The notes: a model not told the origin generated them from the letters alone. DNA of 40,154 bases from Woeseiaceae bacterium (GCA_013042375.1 JABDQH010000104.1:1-40154), one strand, 5' to 3'. Numbered from the stretch's first letter, positions 16,920 through 26,758 are shown. Translations and numbers: made by a program.

Positions 16920-17306
16920 ATGGCAGGACGACCGAAGTCGCAGTACGGCACCAGCGCTTTGAAGGCGTGCACGATGCTGCTCGCCTGCCTCGCCGCCTCG
17001 CCCGTAGCGGCCGCGCCCGCTATCGATGCACGTTGCGATGACTCGTCCGAAGCGCTCCTCGACGCCGCGACGGCCGAACTGAACGCCCGCCCGGCCAGTA
17101 CCGGCGACGAGGCCCTCGAGGGACACCTCCTGGAACAGAGACTCGATGCGGCGACGCGCAGTGTGTTCGCCGACGACGAAGCCAAGGCCACGGAAGACGC
17201 CGAAGAGGCAGCGGCCGACGCGCCGCCTGCCGAGGCCGGCGGACCGGCAGCGTCAGAGCAGGAACCCTCGCCTTTCAGGCGCCCGATGTATCGCCGCGAT
17301 ATCTAA
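16920..17306 (+). CDS. Small exported protein, unknown
   Basis: 128 residues with a signal peptide ending PVAAAPA (cleavage near residue 32). The mature part is short, acidic and Ala/Glu/Asp-rich, with a low-complexity tract around residues 88-118 and a basic C-terminus RRPMYRRDI. No recognised domain. It is expressed from its own promoter behind prc. Its TAA stop overlaps the stop of the convergent coiled-coil gene by four bases. Confidence 0.6.
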   Translation: MAGRPKSQYGTSALKACTMLLACLAASPVAAAPAIDARCDDSSEALLDAATAELNARPASTGDEALEGHLLEQRLDAATRSVFADDEAKATEDAEEAAADAPPAEAGGPAASEQEPSPFRRPMYRRDI

Positions 17307-18334
17307 CGGCTAAGGTAACTGGCGATCCCCAGGAAGTTCTCGCCGAGAAGACTGGCGTCGATTTTCGACACTACGCCGTTCGCATTGATATCGAGCACCG
17401 CCTCAACCGATGCGGGTACCGGCACGGCATCATCGTCGCGACGAAACCGTGCGTGTTCCGCAAGCAGCTGCGCACGCTTTTGCAGTAGCTCGCTCGAATC
17501 CGGAAGGCGGTCGATCTCCTCGCGCCTTTTCTCCAGGCGTTCGAGAATCAGGTCGCACTCCCGCTTGCTCCCATAGTTGACTGCCCCGACGCTCTTCTGC
17601 TGCGCTTCCTTGGCCATGTGCGTGAGATCGCCTTCGAGGTAGTCGAGATAAAGCTGCTGGGCAAACGACAGGATCAGGAAGTTGACGGAGCGCTTGGTCA
17701 CCACGTCAAGCCCTTCGTGCGGCGGTGGATCGAGCTGCTCGACGCCCTCAAGTGCCTGCAGCAGCTCGGTCTCCATGTCGCGGGCTTCTTCGAGCGCGGT
17801 TTCCGCCGCGTTGACGGCTTCGTCGCGGGTTTTGCGGAACAGCATTCGCGACATTCCGCTCATCGACTCCAGGTCGTTGCGCGCGGCCGCGAGGCGATCC
17901 TCGGCCAGTTGCACTACCGCGCGCTGATCACTTAAGCGCTCCTCAACGACAGCACGTTGCCGTTTGCGCTCGTTCTTCCATTGCTTACGCGTATACCGCT
18001 TGATGCGGTCTTCGTGCTGTTGCTTCAGCCTTTCCGCAAAATCATCGAGCCGCGCCTCACAAGTCGAAGCGAGGCGGCGCATCTGGTAGAACACGACGAC
18101 GTTGTGTACCCACTCGGGGTCGAGCAAGAGAGCCTCGAGATGCTTGAGCTTGTGCTCCACACGCTCGATGGAGCCGCAGTGCTCCTTGATGCGATCCTGG
18201 AGCCGATACTTCTCCTCGCGCAGCGCGGCGAACTCCTTTTTCAGTTCCACGCGGTTACGGAAGAGATCGACGAGCTTGTCGTTCTCCTGCTCCGGTACCT
18301 GCACGTTCCTGAAAAGTCCTGTCAGCCCTGCCAC
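17303..18334 (-). CDS. Coiled-coil protein with C-terminal EF-hand/dockerin-like loop
   Basis: 343 residues, highly charged and alpha-helical almost throughout (coiled coil about 20-190 and 250-300), cytosolic. It starts with GTG 18334; AGAGGT five bases upstream decides this start. The last 29 residues contain a calcium-loop pattern: D315, N317, N319, G320, V322 and D326 in 'DINANGVVSKIDASLL', resembling one EF-hand or dockerin repeat followed by LGENFLG. Such loops are usual in extracellular proteins, so this one may be structural or coincidental. Family not recognised. Confidence 0.7.
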   Translation of the reverse strand: MAGLTGLFRNVQVPEQENDKLVDLFRNRVELKKEFAALREEKYRLQDRIKEHCGSIERVEHKLKHLEALLLDPEWVHNVVVFYQMRRLASTCEARLDDFAERLKQQHEDRIKRYTRKQWKNERKRQRAVVEERLSDQRAVVQLAEDRLAAARNDLESMSGMSRMLFRKTRDEAVNAAETALEEARDMETELLQALEGVEQLDPPPHEGLDVVTKRSVNFLILSFAQQLYLDYLEGDLTHMAKEAQQKSVGAVNYGSKRECDLILERLEKRREEIDRLPDSSELLQKRAQLLAEHARFRRDDDAVPVPASVEAVLDINANGVVSKIDASLLGENFLGIASYLSR

Positions 18335-18462
18335 CGGCTACCTCTTTACATAATTCAGATGATCGGCCCCTACGGCTGATCTTCGATCACAGGCTATGAT
18401 CGCAATTGAACGTAAGGGGTTCGACGACTTGATCGACAGTTTCGGGATTTGCTGCGGCGGCG

Positions 18463-18918
18463 TCAGCGCTCGAGGATCAGGTGTCCCTGTTCCATCAGGT
18501 AGTCGAGCCACTTGTTCAGCACCACGTTGCGCCGCCAGCGGCGGTCGAGCTCGCTGCGATGCTCACCAACCAGGCGCCTGAGCGTCGGGTGACGCTGGCT
18601 GTCGCCGATCGCCATGGCCTCGGCGAGTTGCCCGTCCAGGTAGGCGCGAATCGTCATGTCCGGATCGATGAACAGGCCTTCTTCGGTCTCGAGGTGATAG
18701 GTCAGCGACAGCGTCAGGGTGTAGCGGTTGCGCTCGAGGATCTCGATATGCAGGTCACAATCCCCCGCGACGCTCGAACGGAAGCAGCCGTCGAGCCTGC
18801 TCAGCTCCGGGACCAGCCGCAGGAGCCGCAGGAAGTTGCTTTCGTACAACGCCATCAGGCCGACGAAGCTGCGTGGCTTCGCGATTGCCTCCGGGACCAG
18901 GTACGTATCGAGCAACAT
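18463..18918 (-). CDS. DUF1249 (YqiB-type) protein
   Basis: 151 residues. The start at 18918 gives 'LVPEAIAKPRSFVGLMALYE' followed by 'SNFLRLLRLVPEL', the conserved opening of the DUF1249/YqiB family; the upstream extension to 19032 has no such similarity. 'YTLTLSLTYHLETEEGLFIDP' then 'DMTIRAYLDGQLAEAM' is also typical. Function is unknown. It lies 31 bases downstream of ppsR and is probably cotranscribed with it. Confidence 0.85.
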   Translation of the reverse strand: MLLDTYLVPEAIAKPRSFVGLMALYESNFLRLLRLVPELSRLDGCFRSSVAGDCDLHIEILERNRYTLTLSLTYHLETEEGLFIDPDMTIRAYLDGQLAEAMAIGDSQRHPTLRRLVGEHRSELDRRWRRNVVLNKWLDYLMEQGHLILER

Positions 18919-18949
18919 GAACTCAATATAGCAGCCCGCACGGCCAATA

Positions 18950-19774
18950 TCAGGGCCTAACTCTCCTTTCGACGCCTGTACTATCGAGAATCCTGCTCGA
19001 TATCTCCTCAATGGAAAACCGCGTCGTGTCAACGTTCGGGATCCCGTAACGGCGAAAGATCTTGCCCGCCTCCCGCAGCTCGAAACGCACCTGCTGCGGG
19101 GTCGAGTACCGGCCGAGCGGCCGCCGTTCCTTGCGGACTTCCCTGAGCCTGTCCGGCGCGATGCTCAGGCCAAACAGCTTTTCCTTCTGCTGCAGCAGGA
19201 AATCAGGCAATTCGCCGTTTTCGAGTTCGTCATCGGTCAGCGGATAATTGGCCGCATACACGCCATACTGCAGCGCGAGGTAAAGGCAGGTTGGCGTCTT
19301 CCCCGATCGTGAGACCCCGATCAGAATCACGTCGGCGGCATCGTAATTGCGGCTGACCCCCCCGTCGTCGTTGGCCATGGCGAAGTTCGTGGCCTCTATG
19401 CGTTGCATGTAGGCCTCGATGTTGCTCATGCCGTGCGCGCGTCCGGGCGCGAACTCGGGACGCTGCCCGAGTTCGGCAGCGAGCGGCTCCAGAAACGCGT
19501 CGAAAATATCGATGTGCAGGCCCGCCGAGGACTTGACGATTTCACGGAGCTCGGGCTGGACCATAGACGAAAACACGATGGGGGTCAGAGCATCGCCTGA
19601 CGCCACCTCGTCGATCGTCCGGACAGCGTCCCTCGCCTTGTCATCAGAATCTATAAATGGCAAAGTGATTTGCCGAAATTGCTGGCTCGCAAACTGCGTT
19701 ATCAGACTGTGCCCAAGCGTCTCAGCGGTCACGCCGGTCTGATCCGAGACGAAAAATACAGCGCGTTCAACCAT
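18950..19774 (-). CDS. ppsR: PEP synthase regulatory protein (kinase/pyrophosphorylase, DUF299)
   Basis: 274 residues (E. coli PpsR 277). A bifunctional enzyme that inactivates PEP synthase by ADP-dependent threonine phosphorylation and reactivates it by Pi-dependent removal. Motifs are N-terminal '[18 protein letters not shown]' and the P-loop GVSRSGKT (153-160) followed by PTCLYLALQ. The ATG at 19774 matches the family N-terminus; the longer frame covers ppsA leader sequence. It is divergent from ppsA across 46 bases. A possible promoter is TTGTGT, 16 bases, GACAAT, ending seven bases before the ATG. Confidence 0.96.
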   Translation of the reverse strand: MVERAVFFVSDQTGVTAETLGHSLITQFASQQFRQITLPFIDSDDKARDAVRTIDEVASGDALTPIVFSSMVQPELREIVKSSAGLHIDIFDAFLEPLAAELGQRPEFAPGRAHGMSNIEAYMQRIEATNFAMANDDGGVSRNYDAADVILIGVSRSGKTPTCLYLALQYGVYAANYPLTDDELENGELPDFLLQQKEKLFGLSIAPDRLREVRKERRPLGRYSTPQQVRFELREAGKIFRRYGIPNVDTTRFSIEEISSRILDSTGVERRVRP

Positions 19775-19820
19775 CGGTAGAATTGTCCATGTCCTGCCGC
19801 GGAACACAAGGGAGTCAATC

Positions 19821-22184
19821 TTGGATCCATATGTAATCAAGCTCGAAGAGCTTGGCATGGACGACGTCGAAACCGTCGGTGGGAAGAACGCGTCACTCGG
19901 TGAAATGATCAGCAATCTCTCCAGCGCGGGCGTCGCGGTCCCGGGAGGCTTTGCGACCACGGCGACCGCCTACCGTGACTTCCTGCGCACCGACGATCTC
20001 GGCAAGCGCATCAACGCGCTGCTCGACGACCTCGACGTCGACGACATCGTTGCCCTGGCCAGCGCCGGCGCCACGATTCGCAGCTGGGTGCTCGAAACAC
20101 CCCTGCCCGAGGGTTTGATGACACAGGTGCGCGCGGCCTGGGACGAGATGAGCGACGGGCGCGAAATTGCCGTCGCCGTGCGCTCGTCGGCCACTGCCGA
20201 AGACCTGCCCGATGCGTCCTTCGCGGGCCAACAGGAGACCTTCCTCAATGTCCGCGGCTTCGACAATATGATCGAGGCCATGCACCATGTCTTCGCCTCA
20301 CTGTTCAACGACCGCGCAATCGCATACCGAGTGCACCAGGGCTTCGATCACGGCGGGATTGCCCTGTCCGCGGGCGTGCAGACGATGGTTCGCAGCGACC
20401 TCGGCGCGGCCGGTGTCGTATTCACGCTAGACACGGAGACCGGGTTTCGGGACGCGGTCTTCATCACGGCGAGCTGGGGTCTCGGCGAAACGGTCGTACA
20501 GGGGGCGGTCAATCCGGACGAGTTCTACGTGTACAAGCCGGCGCTCGCAAGCGGCCATCGGCCCATCCTGCGCAAGAACCTCGGCAGCAAAGCCATCAAG
20601 ATGGTCTACAGCGATGATCCGGCGCCGGGCAAGACCGTGAAGACGGTCGAGGTCGACGAGGCAGACAGCCTGTCGTTCTCGCTCTCTGACGAGGACATCA
20701 TCGCGCTGGCCAGAATGGCGGTCACGATCGAGGCCCACTACGGCCGGCCGATGGATATCGAATGGGGCAAGGACGGCGACGACGGCAAGCTCTACATCCT
20801 GCAGGCACGCCCGGAGACCGTGCAGAGTCGCACCGGCCGCTCGATCCAGCGCTTCACGCTCAATGACACGGGCAAGGTCATCATTGTCGGCCGCAGTATC
20901 GGCCACAAGATTGGCACCGGCCAAGCCAAGATAATTCGCTCGGTCGCCGAGATGAATCGTGTCCAGGCCGGCGACGTCCTCGTCTCCGACATGACCGATC
21001 CGGACTGGGAGCCGGTGATGAAGCGCGCCGCCGCCATCGTGACCAATCGCGGCGGGCGGACCTGTCACGCCGCCATCATCGCACGCGAACTCGGCATTCC
21101 CGCCGTGGTCGGCTGCGGCGACGCGACCGAAGTGATCCCGGACGGCGCCGACGTGACGGTCAGCTGCGCCGAGGGCGACGAGGGCTTCGTCTACGAGGGC
21201 AGGCTGGATTTCGAGGAGACCAGAATAGAACTCGATTCTCTGCCCGAGATTCCCGTCAAGATCATGATGAACGTCGGTAATCCCGACTGCGCCTTCGACT
21301 TCGCCAGCATCCCGAATCGCGGCGTCGGTCTGGCGCGCCTCGAGTTCATCATCAATCGCATGATCGGCGTACATCCGCGGGCCCTGCTCGAGTACGACAC
21401 GCTGGACGAGGCCACGCGCGCCGCTGTCGACGATCAGATGGCCGGCTATCCTCACCCTGTCGAGTTCTTCGTCGACAAACTGGCCGAGGGCATCGCGACG
21501 ATCGCGGCCGCGTTCGCGCCTGAGCCCGTCATAGTGCGCCTGTCGGACTTCAAATCGAACGAATACGCAAACCTCATCGGGGGCGACCGCTACGAGCCCG
21601 ACGAGGAGAACCCGATGCTCGGCTTTCGCGGTGCGGGCCGCTACGTGGCCGACTCGTTCCGGCCCTGTTTCGAACTCGAGTGTCGCGCTTTGCGGCGCGT
21701 GCGGGACGAAATGGGTCTCACGAACGTCGAGGTAATGATCCCCTTCGTGCGCACCGTGCGGCAGGCGAAAGACGTCATCGGCCTCATGGCGGACAACGGC
21801 CTCGAGCGCGGGCGCAACGGACTACGCATCATCATGATGTCGGAACTCCCGACCAATGCCCTGCTCGCCGAGCAGTACCTCGAGTACTTCGATGGCATGT
21901 CGATCGGCTCGAACGACATGACGCAGCTGGCGCTCGGGCTCGACCGCGATTCTGCCCTCGTCGCCGACTATTTCGACGAGCGTGACGACGCGGTCAAGGC
22001 GCTGCTGGCCATGACGATCTCGGCCTGCAAGGCACAGGGTAAGTACGTCGGCATTTGCGGCCAGGGGCCGTCCGACCACGCCGACCTCGCGCGCTGGCTG
22101 CTCGACCAGGGCATCGAGAGCATGTCCCTGAACCCCGACACGGTGATCGAGACCTGGATGTTCCTGGCAGGCGAAGAGGTCTAG
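19821..22184 (+). CDS. ppsA: Phosphoenolpyruvate synthase
   Basis: 787 residues (E. coli 792). It converts pyruvate and ATP to PEP, AMP and Pi for gluconeogenesis. Seen are the N-terminal ATP-grasp segment '[12 protein letters not shown]', the phosphohistidine loop [14 protein letters not shown] with catalytic His416, and the C-terminal PEP-binding '[17 protein letters not shown]'. The start is TTG 19821; AAGGGAG at 19808-19814 lies six bases upstream and decides it. The adjacent PpsR would regulate its activity. It is convergent with the SH3 protein gene after a 16-base GC-rich spacer. Confidence 0.98.
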   Translation: MDPYVIKLEELGMDDVETVGGKNASLGEMISNLSSAGVAVPGGFATTATAYRDFLRTDDLGKRINALLDDLDVDDIVALASAGATIRSWVLETPLPEGLMTQVRAAWDEMSDGREIAVAVRSSATAEDLPDASFAGQQETFLNVRGFDNMIEAMHHVFASLFNDRAIAYRVHQGFDHGGIALSAGVQTMVRSDLGAAGVVFTLDTETGFRDAVFITASWGLGETVVQGAVNPDEFYVYKPALASGHRPILRKNLGSKAIKMVYSDDPAPGKTVKTVEVDEADSLSFSLSDEDIIALARMAVTIEAHYGRPMDIEWGKDGDDGKLYILQARPETVQSRTGRSIQRFTLNDTGKVIIVGRSIGHKIGTGQAKIIRSVAEMNRVQAGDVLVSDMTDPDWEPVMKRAAAIVTNRGGRTCHAAIIARELGIPAVVGCGDATEVIPDGADVTVSCAEGDEGFVYEGRLDFEETRIELDSLPEIPVKIMMNVGNPDCAFDFASIPNRGVGLARLEFIINRMIGVHPRALLEYDTLDEATRAAVDDQMAGYPHPVEFFVDKLAEGIATIAAAFAPEPVIVRLSDFKSNEYANLIGGDRYEPDEENPMLGFRGAGRYVADSFRPCFELECRALRRVRDEMGLTNVEVMIPFVRTVRQAKDVIGLMADNGLERGRNGLRIIMMSELPTNALLAEQYLEYFDGMSIGSNDMTQLALGLDRDSALVADYFDERDDAVKALLAMTISACKAQGKYVGICGQGPSDHADLARWLLDQGIESMSLNPDTVIETWMFLAGEEV

Positions 22185-22200
22185 GGCCCGGGGCCTCGCG

Positions 22201-22872
22201 CTAGAAACGGTCGTAGCGCGAGCGCCTTTGCCAGCGGATCTTCGGCAACCAGATGCCCAAGAGGATGCCGACGAACAGGACGAGTGCCCCGGCCAGGAAC
22301 CAATAGCGCGTCGTCTGGCCCGACAAAGCCCGATTCTCCTGCTCAAGCGTGTCGCCGCGAATCTGCGACGCCGTCAGCTGCTCCGTGAGCGCCTGGTTCT
22401 GCTCGTTGATCGCCAGCACGTTGGCCGCCGTGCGCTTGATCTCGGCGAGCTCCTGCTCTATCTCCGATTTCTCTCGCTCGAGCGTCTCGATGCGGTTATT
22501 GGCCGTATCGTACTCGCCACGAATCGCCAGCAGCTGGGAGTCGAGCGAACTGCCGCGGGACGTGGCATTCGTCAGCTGGCTCGTAAGCCTCTCGAGTTGC
22601 TCGCGGGCGCTGCGTTCGCTCATCAGGTAGCGGGTCAGGACCCAGCCCTCCGTGCCCCCCTGGGTGCGTACCCGCGAGTAACCTGACTCGCTGTCGCGCT
22701 CGAGGACTTCGAGCTGGGTACCGCTGTCGACCATGAGCAGGATCTGGTTGCTCGTGGTCGGCCCGGAGCGCAGCATTATCTCGAACTGATCGGTGACCCA
22801 GGCGGACTCCGCGTGCGCGGTCGGCGCCAGCGAAAGAAGCAGCGCAGCAGTAATCGTTAGGTAAGTTTTCAT
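22201..22872 (-). CDS. SH3-domain membrane protein (YgiM/TIGR04211 type)
   Basis: 223 residues: signal peptide to about residue 21 (APTAHA), bacterial SH3 domain about 22-90 ('IMLRSGPTTSNQILLMVDSG' then 'RVRTQGGTEGWVLTRYL'), coiled coil about 95-185 and a single transmembrane helix 'YWFLAGALVLFVGILLGIWL' near the C-terminus with a basic tail. This is the YgiM architecture; the SH3 domain would face the periplasm. The ATG at 22872 gives the signal peptide; TATAGT nine bases upstream may be a -10 box. Confidence 0.88.
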   Translation of the reverse strand: MKTYLTITAALLLSLAPTAHAESAWVTDQFEIMLRSGPTTSNQILLMVDSGTQLEVLERDSESGYSRVRTQGGTEGWVLTRYLMSERSAREQLERLTSQLTNATSRGSSLDSQLLAIRGEYDTANNRIETLEREKSEIEQELAEIKRTAANVLAINEQNQALTEQLTASQIRGDTLEQENRALSGQTTRYWFLAGALVLFVGILLGIWLPKIRWQRRSRYDRF

Positions 22873-22927
22873 AATGCGGCAACTATAAGCCAACGCCGCC
22901 GACGGCGCCAGTTAATATCGTGTTAAA

Positions 22928-23320
22928 TCAGTCGCTTATCGGCGACAGTTTCGAAACATTCTGCTCCCAGTTGCGGCCGTCGAAAGACGTTACCGCCAGG
23001 TCCTCGGCGCGCACCGAATCGAGGCAGCGCGCATTGATGCTGAAGCCGTCCGGATGGGAGCGCGGCACGTAGAAGGACTTGATACCGCAGTGCCTGCAAA
23101 ACAGGTGCTGCGCCGTGCCCGTATTGAACGTATAGGTCGTCAGCGCGTCTGCGCCGCGAAGCAGGCGAAAGTCCTCGCCGGGGACGATCAGGTGGAGGAA
23201 CGCCGACATACTGCAGATGCTGCAATTGCATGCGGTCACCTCGAGCGTCCCGGGCGCGTCGACTTCGAAACGCACGCGGCCACAGTGACAACCACCTTCG
23301 AGGGTTCTCACGATCGTCAT
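22928..23320 (-). CDS. GFA (CENP-V/GFA) family zinc protein
   Basis: 130 residues. The zinc-site cysteines of the glutathione-dependent formaldehyde-activating family are present: CHC at 11-13, CNCSIC at 31-36, and CRHC at 75-78 followed by GIKSFY. Most members are not proven to act on formaldehyde, so the substrate is open. The ATG at 23320 overlaps the stop of the DUF938 gene by four bases, indicating an operon. Confidence 0.9.
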   Translation of the reverse strand: MTIVRTLEGGCHCGRVRFEVDAPGTLEVTACNCSICSMSAFLHLIVPGEDFRLLRGADALTTYTFNTGTAQHLFCRHCGIKSFYVPRSHPDGFSINARCLDSVRAEDLAVTSFDGRNWEQNVSKLSPISD

Positions 23321-23922
23321 TGCGCTTTCCTCTTCTGCCAAACGGCCGTGCAGTTGTTCGACGGCATCGCGTACAGGCGCCGCCGGAGCAAGGCGGCTTG
23401 CGACGCGAATTCGTCGAGCGCTTCGAGATCGCGGATGCCCATGACCGGGTCGCGCTGCCGCAACGACGCATCGAACGCCTCGTTGCTTGCCGTGTTGAAC
23501 GCGCCACCGACGCGGAACGGCCCGTAAAGACAGAAGACGCCGCCATCGCGCAGCGCATCGCCGACGATTCGGAACATGCTGCGGACCGCATCGACATCCA
23601 TGATGTGCGCCGTGTTCGCGGAGAACACGGCGTCGAACGTCGCCGGCTCGACGGATGCCGTTCGCACGTCGAGCGACAGCGGCGCAATGACGTTGTCGAG
23701 CTGCGCGTGCGATATCCACGCCTCGATACCGAAGTGATTCTGATCGAGGTCGCTCGTCTGCCAGACCAGGTACGGCAGCGCGGCCGCAAAATACGCCGCG
23801 TGCTGCCCTGTCCCCGAGCCGATCTCGAGCACGTGTTCACGGTCGCGGAACTCGCACCGCAGAACCTCGAGTATGGCCGGCGCGTTCCTCGAGGCGTACC
23901 CGGAGACCGGGCGCTCAGGCAT
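23317..23922 (-). CDS. DUF938 SAM-dependent methyltransferase-like protein
   Basis: 201 residues. It opens with '[13 protein letters not shown]', the family-specific start, then the SAM-binding '[17 protein letters not shown]' (motif I) and '[14 protein letters not shown]'. DUF938 proteins are class I methyltransferase folds with unknown substrate. The start at 23922 overlaps the end of orn by eight bases; longer frames run through orn and are rejected. Confidence 0.88.
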   Translation of the reverse strand: MPERPVSGYASRNAPAILEVLRCEFRDREHVLEIGSGTGQHAAYFAAALPYLVWQTSDLDQNHFGIEAWISHAQLDNVIAPLSLDVRTASVEPATFDAVFSANTAHIMDVDAVRSMFRIVGDALRDGGVFCLYGPFRVGGAFNTASNEAFDASLRQRDPVMGIRDLEALDEFASQAALLRRRLYAMPSNNCTAVWQKRKAQ

Positions 23923-24499
23923 CGCCAGCGGAGTACTCGAGCACGGCGCCATCGAGCAGGTTGTCGCGATACCAGGCGAGTTCGCGAATCGAATCGCGAA
24001 TGTCTGCGAGTGCGAGGTGTTCCGAGTCCTTGTTGAAGCCACTCGCAACGTGCGGCGCCCAGTGCATCGCAAGAATCTTGAGCGTGCTGACGTCGAGGTT
24101 CCGGTAGTGAAAAAAGGCTTCCAGCAAAGGCATCTCACGGGCCAGGAACCGCCGGTCCTGGCAAATACTGTTGCCACACATCGGCGATGCACCGTCATCG
24201 ACCCACTCGCGAAGAAACGCCAGCGTCGCCTGCTCGGCCTCCGCCGCGCAAATCTCGCTTTCGAGTACCCGCGCCGTCAGCCCGGACTCACCGTGCTGGC
24301 GCGTATTCCAGTCGTCCATGCCGTCCATCGTTTCCTGCGCCCGGTGAATCGCGAGCACCGGGCCCTCGGCAAGCTCGCTGAGGTATTTGTCCGTCACGAC
24401 CGTGGCAATTTCGATGATCGAATCGTCCTGTGTCGACAAGCCCGTCATCTCGAGGTCGATCCAGATCAGGTTGGTCGTTCGGTCATTGGCTGATGTCAT
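23915..24499 (-). CDS. orn: Oligoribonuclease
   Basis: 194 residues, the usual length is about 181. A DEDDh 3'-5' exonuclease that degrades 2-5 nt RNAs and pGpG. Visible motifs are D15-L-E17 in '[10 protein letters not shown]', '[13 protein letters not shown]', and '[14 protein letters not shown]' with the catalytic His and last Asp. It is first in an apparent operon with DUF938, GFA and possibly the SH3 gene. It is divergent from rsgA with only 25 bases between start codons, as in many gammaproteobacteria. Confidence 0.97.
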   Translation of the reverse strand: MTSANDRTTNLIWIDLEMTGLSTQDDSIIEIATVVTDKYLSELAEGPVLAIHRAQETMDGMDDWNTRQHGESGLTARVLESEICAAEAEQATLAFLREWVDDGASPMCGNSICQDRRFLAREMPLLEAFFHYRNLDVSTLKILAMHWAPHVASGFNKDSEHLALADIRDSIRELAWYRDNLLDGAVLEYSAGDA

Positions 24500-24508
24500 G
24501 ATGCGTGC

Positions 24509-24518
24509 AGTCTATACT
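24509..24518. promoter_or_regulatory. Overlapping divergent -10 hexamers for orn and rsgA
   Basis: On the + strand TATACT (24513-24518) ends six bases before the rsgA ATG. On the - strand TAGACT (24514-24509) ends nine bases before the orn ATG. The two hexamers share two bases, so polymerases could not occupy both at once. Both -35 regions would lie inside the opposite gene and are weak. Confidence 0.4.
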
Positions 24519-24524
24519 TTGGCC

Positions 24525-25421
24525 ATGAATCGCGCCACGGTCATCGCCACCTACAGCCGCCGCATGCGCGTGCGCCTCGACGACGGCAGCGAAGTCGATG
24601 CACGCATCAAAGGCAAACGCCTGAAACCGGTTTGCGGTGACGACGTTATCGCCGTCCCGCTTAGCGAAGAAGACGACTGGCTCATAACGGCCGTCGAGGA
24701 ACGGCGCAATGAACTCACGCGCCCGAACACGCGTGGCAAGGTCGAAATTCTCGCGGCCAACCTCGACTACCTGCTCGTCGTTGCGGCGGCGGAGCCGGCC
24801 GCCGACTGGTTTATCGTCGATCGCTACCTGTGTGCCGCCGAACTGATGAAGATCGACGCGGGCGTCGTGTTCAACAAAATCGACGTCAACGCCGACGCCG
24901 CGGCGGCCGCGGCGGAACTCGATACCTACCGCCGCGCGGGCTACGATGCCGTGGCTTGCAGCGCCCTTTCCGGAGACGGTATCGACGAAGTGCGCCGGTT
25001 GCTCGTCGGCCACCGTTCCATCATCGTCGGCCAGTCCGGGGTCGGCAAGTCGAGCATCATCAACTGCCTTCTCGGCGGCGACTTACAAAAGACATCGGCC
25101 GTGTCCGACAAGTCACGCGAGGGGCGTCACACGACCGTCAACTCCATCATGCTGAGCCTGCCGGGCGGCGGCGAAATTATCGATTCACCGGGCGTACGCG
25201 ATTACGCCCCGGCGCTGGAATCCGCGGTGGCCGCAGCGCAGGGCTTTCGCGAGTTTCGCGAACAAGCCAGGCACTGCCGCTTCGCGAACTGCCGCCACCT
25301 TCGCGAACCCGGCTGTGCCGTCAAGGACAAGGTCGAGCACGGCGGGATCAGTGCACGCCGGTACGAAAGCTACAAGCGCATCGTCAACCTGACAGAACAG
25401 CTTACCGAGGGACGGTACTAG
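24525..25421 (+). CDS. rsgA: Ribosome small subunit-dependent GTPase RsgA
   Basis: 298 residues. A circularly permuted GTPase acting in late 30S maturation. The motif order G4-G1-G3 is visible: NKID (117-120), GQSGVGKSS (169-177), DSPG (220-223). An N-terminal OB domain precedes it, and the C-terminal zinc site C251, C256, H258, C264 follows. It is somewhat shorter than E. coli RsgA (350), mainly at the N-terminus. The start at 24525 lacks a Shine-Dalgarno sequence and sits six bases after TATACT. Its TAG stop begins repeat copy 2. Confidence 0.96.
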   Translation: MNRATVIATYSRRMRVRLDDGSEVDARIKGKRLKPVCGDDVIAVPLSEEDDWLITAVEERRNELTRPNTRGKVEILAANLDYLLVVAAAEPAADWFIVDRYLCAAELMKIDAGVVFNKIDVNADAAAAAAELDTYRRAGYDAVACSALSGDGIDEVRRLLVGHRSIIVGQSGVGKSSIINCLLGGDLQKTSAVSDKSREGRHTTVNSIMLSLPGGGEIIDSPGVRDYAPALESAVAAAQGFREFREQARHCRFANCRHLREPGCAVKDKVEHGGISARRYESYKRIVNLTEQLTEGRY

Positions 25422-25473
25422 GCCGCTGCCGCACATCCCTGTGCTCTGCGGCACAGGGCTATCCTTGCCCTAG
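25419..25473. repeat. 55-bp intergenic repeat, copy 2
   Basis: Four substitutions relative to the copy at 14249 (at 25433, 25447, 25461 and 25465). The perfect stem CCCTGTGC/GCACAGGG is kept (25437-25444 with 25451-25458), with one change in the loop. It spans exactly from the rsgA TAG to the CTAG holding the stop of convergent hinT. Confidence 0.85.
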
Positions 25474-25811
25474 CCCGGCGGCCAGAGGAGTGGCCTGCCG
25501 CCGAGCACGTGCAGGTGAATGTGAAAGACACTCTGACCAGCGCCCTCGTTGCAGTTCATGACCGCGCGGTACCCGTCCTCGGCTATGCCCTCGGCGGCGG
25601 CAATCTCCTGCGCCGCCAGGTACAGGCTGCCGACGATCGCTGTGTCGCCTGGCTCGATATCGTTGATCGTCGCTATGTGCCTGCGCGGGATCACGAGCAC
25701 ATGCGTCGGCGCCTGCGGGTTGATGTCGCGAAACGCGACCGCCGTATCCGACTCGTAGATGATGTCTGCGGGAATCTCTCCGGCGAGTATCTTGCAGAAC
25801 AGACAGTCCAT
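25470..25811 (-). CDS. hinT: HIT family purine nucleoside phosphoramidase
   Basis: 113 residues. A histidine triad hydrolase of the Hint branch with 'DCLFCKILAGEIPADIIYE' at the N-terminus, 'HVLVIPRRHIATIND', and the active-site triad HIHLH at residues 97-101 (His97, His99, His101) followed by VLGGRPL. The ATG at 25811 has AAGGAG six bases upstream and gives the standard length; the longer frame runs into recR. It is ten bases downstream of recR, so it is likely the last gene of the dnaX-ybaB-recR operon. Its stop is provided by the 55-bp repeat. Confidence 0.94.
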   Translation of the reverse strand: MDCLFCKILAGEIPADIIYESDTAVAFRDINPQAPTHVLVIPRRHIATINDIEPGDTAIVGSLYLAAQEIAAAEGIAEDGYRAVMNCNEGAGQSVFHIHLHVLGGRPLLWPPG

Positions 25812-25821
25812 AACAGCTCCT

Positions 25822-26421
25822 TCAATCGACGGCCCGACGGCCGTAGAACGCGTGTGACAGGGTTCCGCCGTCGACGTACTCGAGCTCACCGCCAAGCGGT
25901 ACGCCATGCGCGATGCGCGTCGCGTTGACGCCGCGCCCGGCGGCGAGCTCGGCAAGATAGTGCGCAGTCGCGTCACCCTCCACGGTCGGGTTGGTGGCGA
26001 TGATCAATTCCCTGACTTCGCCCTGCGCCAGCCAGTCCTCGAGACGATCGAGGCCCAACTCATCCGGCCCGATGCCGTCGAGCGGCGACAAGTGGCCCAT
26101 CAGCACAAAGTACAGACCCCGAAAGCCGGTAGCATCCTCGAGCGCCATGACATCGGCTGGCGACTCGACCACGCAGAGCTGGGTCTCGTCGCGCCCGGGG
26201 GCCGCGCAAATCGCGCACAGCTCATCTTCGGTCAGCATGCGGCACTGCCTGCAATGGCCTATGCCGCTCGCGGCCTCGGTAAGGGCAGCAGAGAGCTGGC
26301 TGGCACCGTCACGATCGCGCTCCAGCAGGTGAAACGCGATGCGCTGCGCCGACTTCTGGCCCACACCAGGCATGCAGCGCAGGCTGTCGATCAGCCTGAC
26401 GAGTAAAGGCGAGTACGACAT
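25822..26421 (-). CDS. recR: Recombination mediator protein RecR
   Basis: 199 residues, family-typical. With RecO and RecF it loads RecA at gapped DNA. N-terminal helix-hairpin-helix '[20 protein letters not shown]', C4 zinc finger '[16 protein letters not shown]', and the Toprim domain with '[12 protein letters not shown]' and '[19 protein letters not shown]'. It is 13 bases downstream of ybaB. Confidence 0.98.
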   Translation of the reverse strand: MSYSPLLVRLIDSLRCMPGVGQKSAQRIAFHLLERDRDGASQLSAALTEAASGIGHCRQCRMLTEDELCAICAAPGRDETQLCVVESPADVMALEDATGFRGLYFVLMGHLSPLDGIGPDELGLDRLEDWLAQGEVRELIIATNPTVEGDATAHYLAELAAGRGVNATRIAHGVPLGGELEYVDGGTLSHAFYGRRAVD

Positions 26422-26434
26422 TGCGAACCAGCGC

Positions 26435-26758
26435 CTAGAACGGCAGCTTCATGCCGGGGGGAAGATTGAGACCCGAGGCCATACCGGAGAACTTCTCCTG
26501 CACGGTCGACTCGACTTTACGGGCCGCGTCGTTGAACGCCGCGGCGACCAGGTCCTCCAGCATTTCCTTGTCGTCACCGATCATTTCCTCATCGATTTCA
26601 ACGCGTGCGACCTCATGCCTGCAGTTCATCGTGACTTTCACCATGCCGGCACCGGACTCGCCGGTCACCATCATCGACGCCATCTCTTCCTGGGCCTTTT
26701 TCATGTTGGCCTGCATCTGCTGGGCCTGCTTCATGAGCTGGCCAATGCCACCTTTCAT
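26435..26758 (-). CDS. ybaB: Nucleoid-associated protein YbaB/EbfC
   Basis: 107 residues. A small DNA-binding dimer, lying between dnaX and recR as in most proteobacteria. The N-terminal helix '[18 protein letters not shown]' and the central strand region '[17 protein letters not shown]' followed by '[10 protein letters not shown]' are diagnostic. Confidence 0.97.
   Translation of the reverse strand: MKGGIGQLMKQAQQMQANMKKAQEEMASMMVTGESGAGMVKVTMNCRHEVARVEIDEEMIGDDKEMLEDLVAAAFNDAARKVESTVQEKFSGMASGLNLPPGMKLPF

Noticed and set aside
22185-22200. GC-rich palindrome between ppsA and the SH3 gene as a terminator
   Set aside because: The stem is short and there is no T-tract on either strand.
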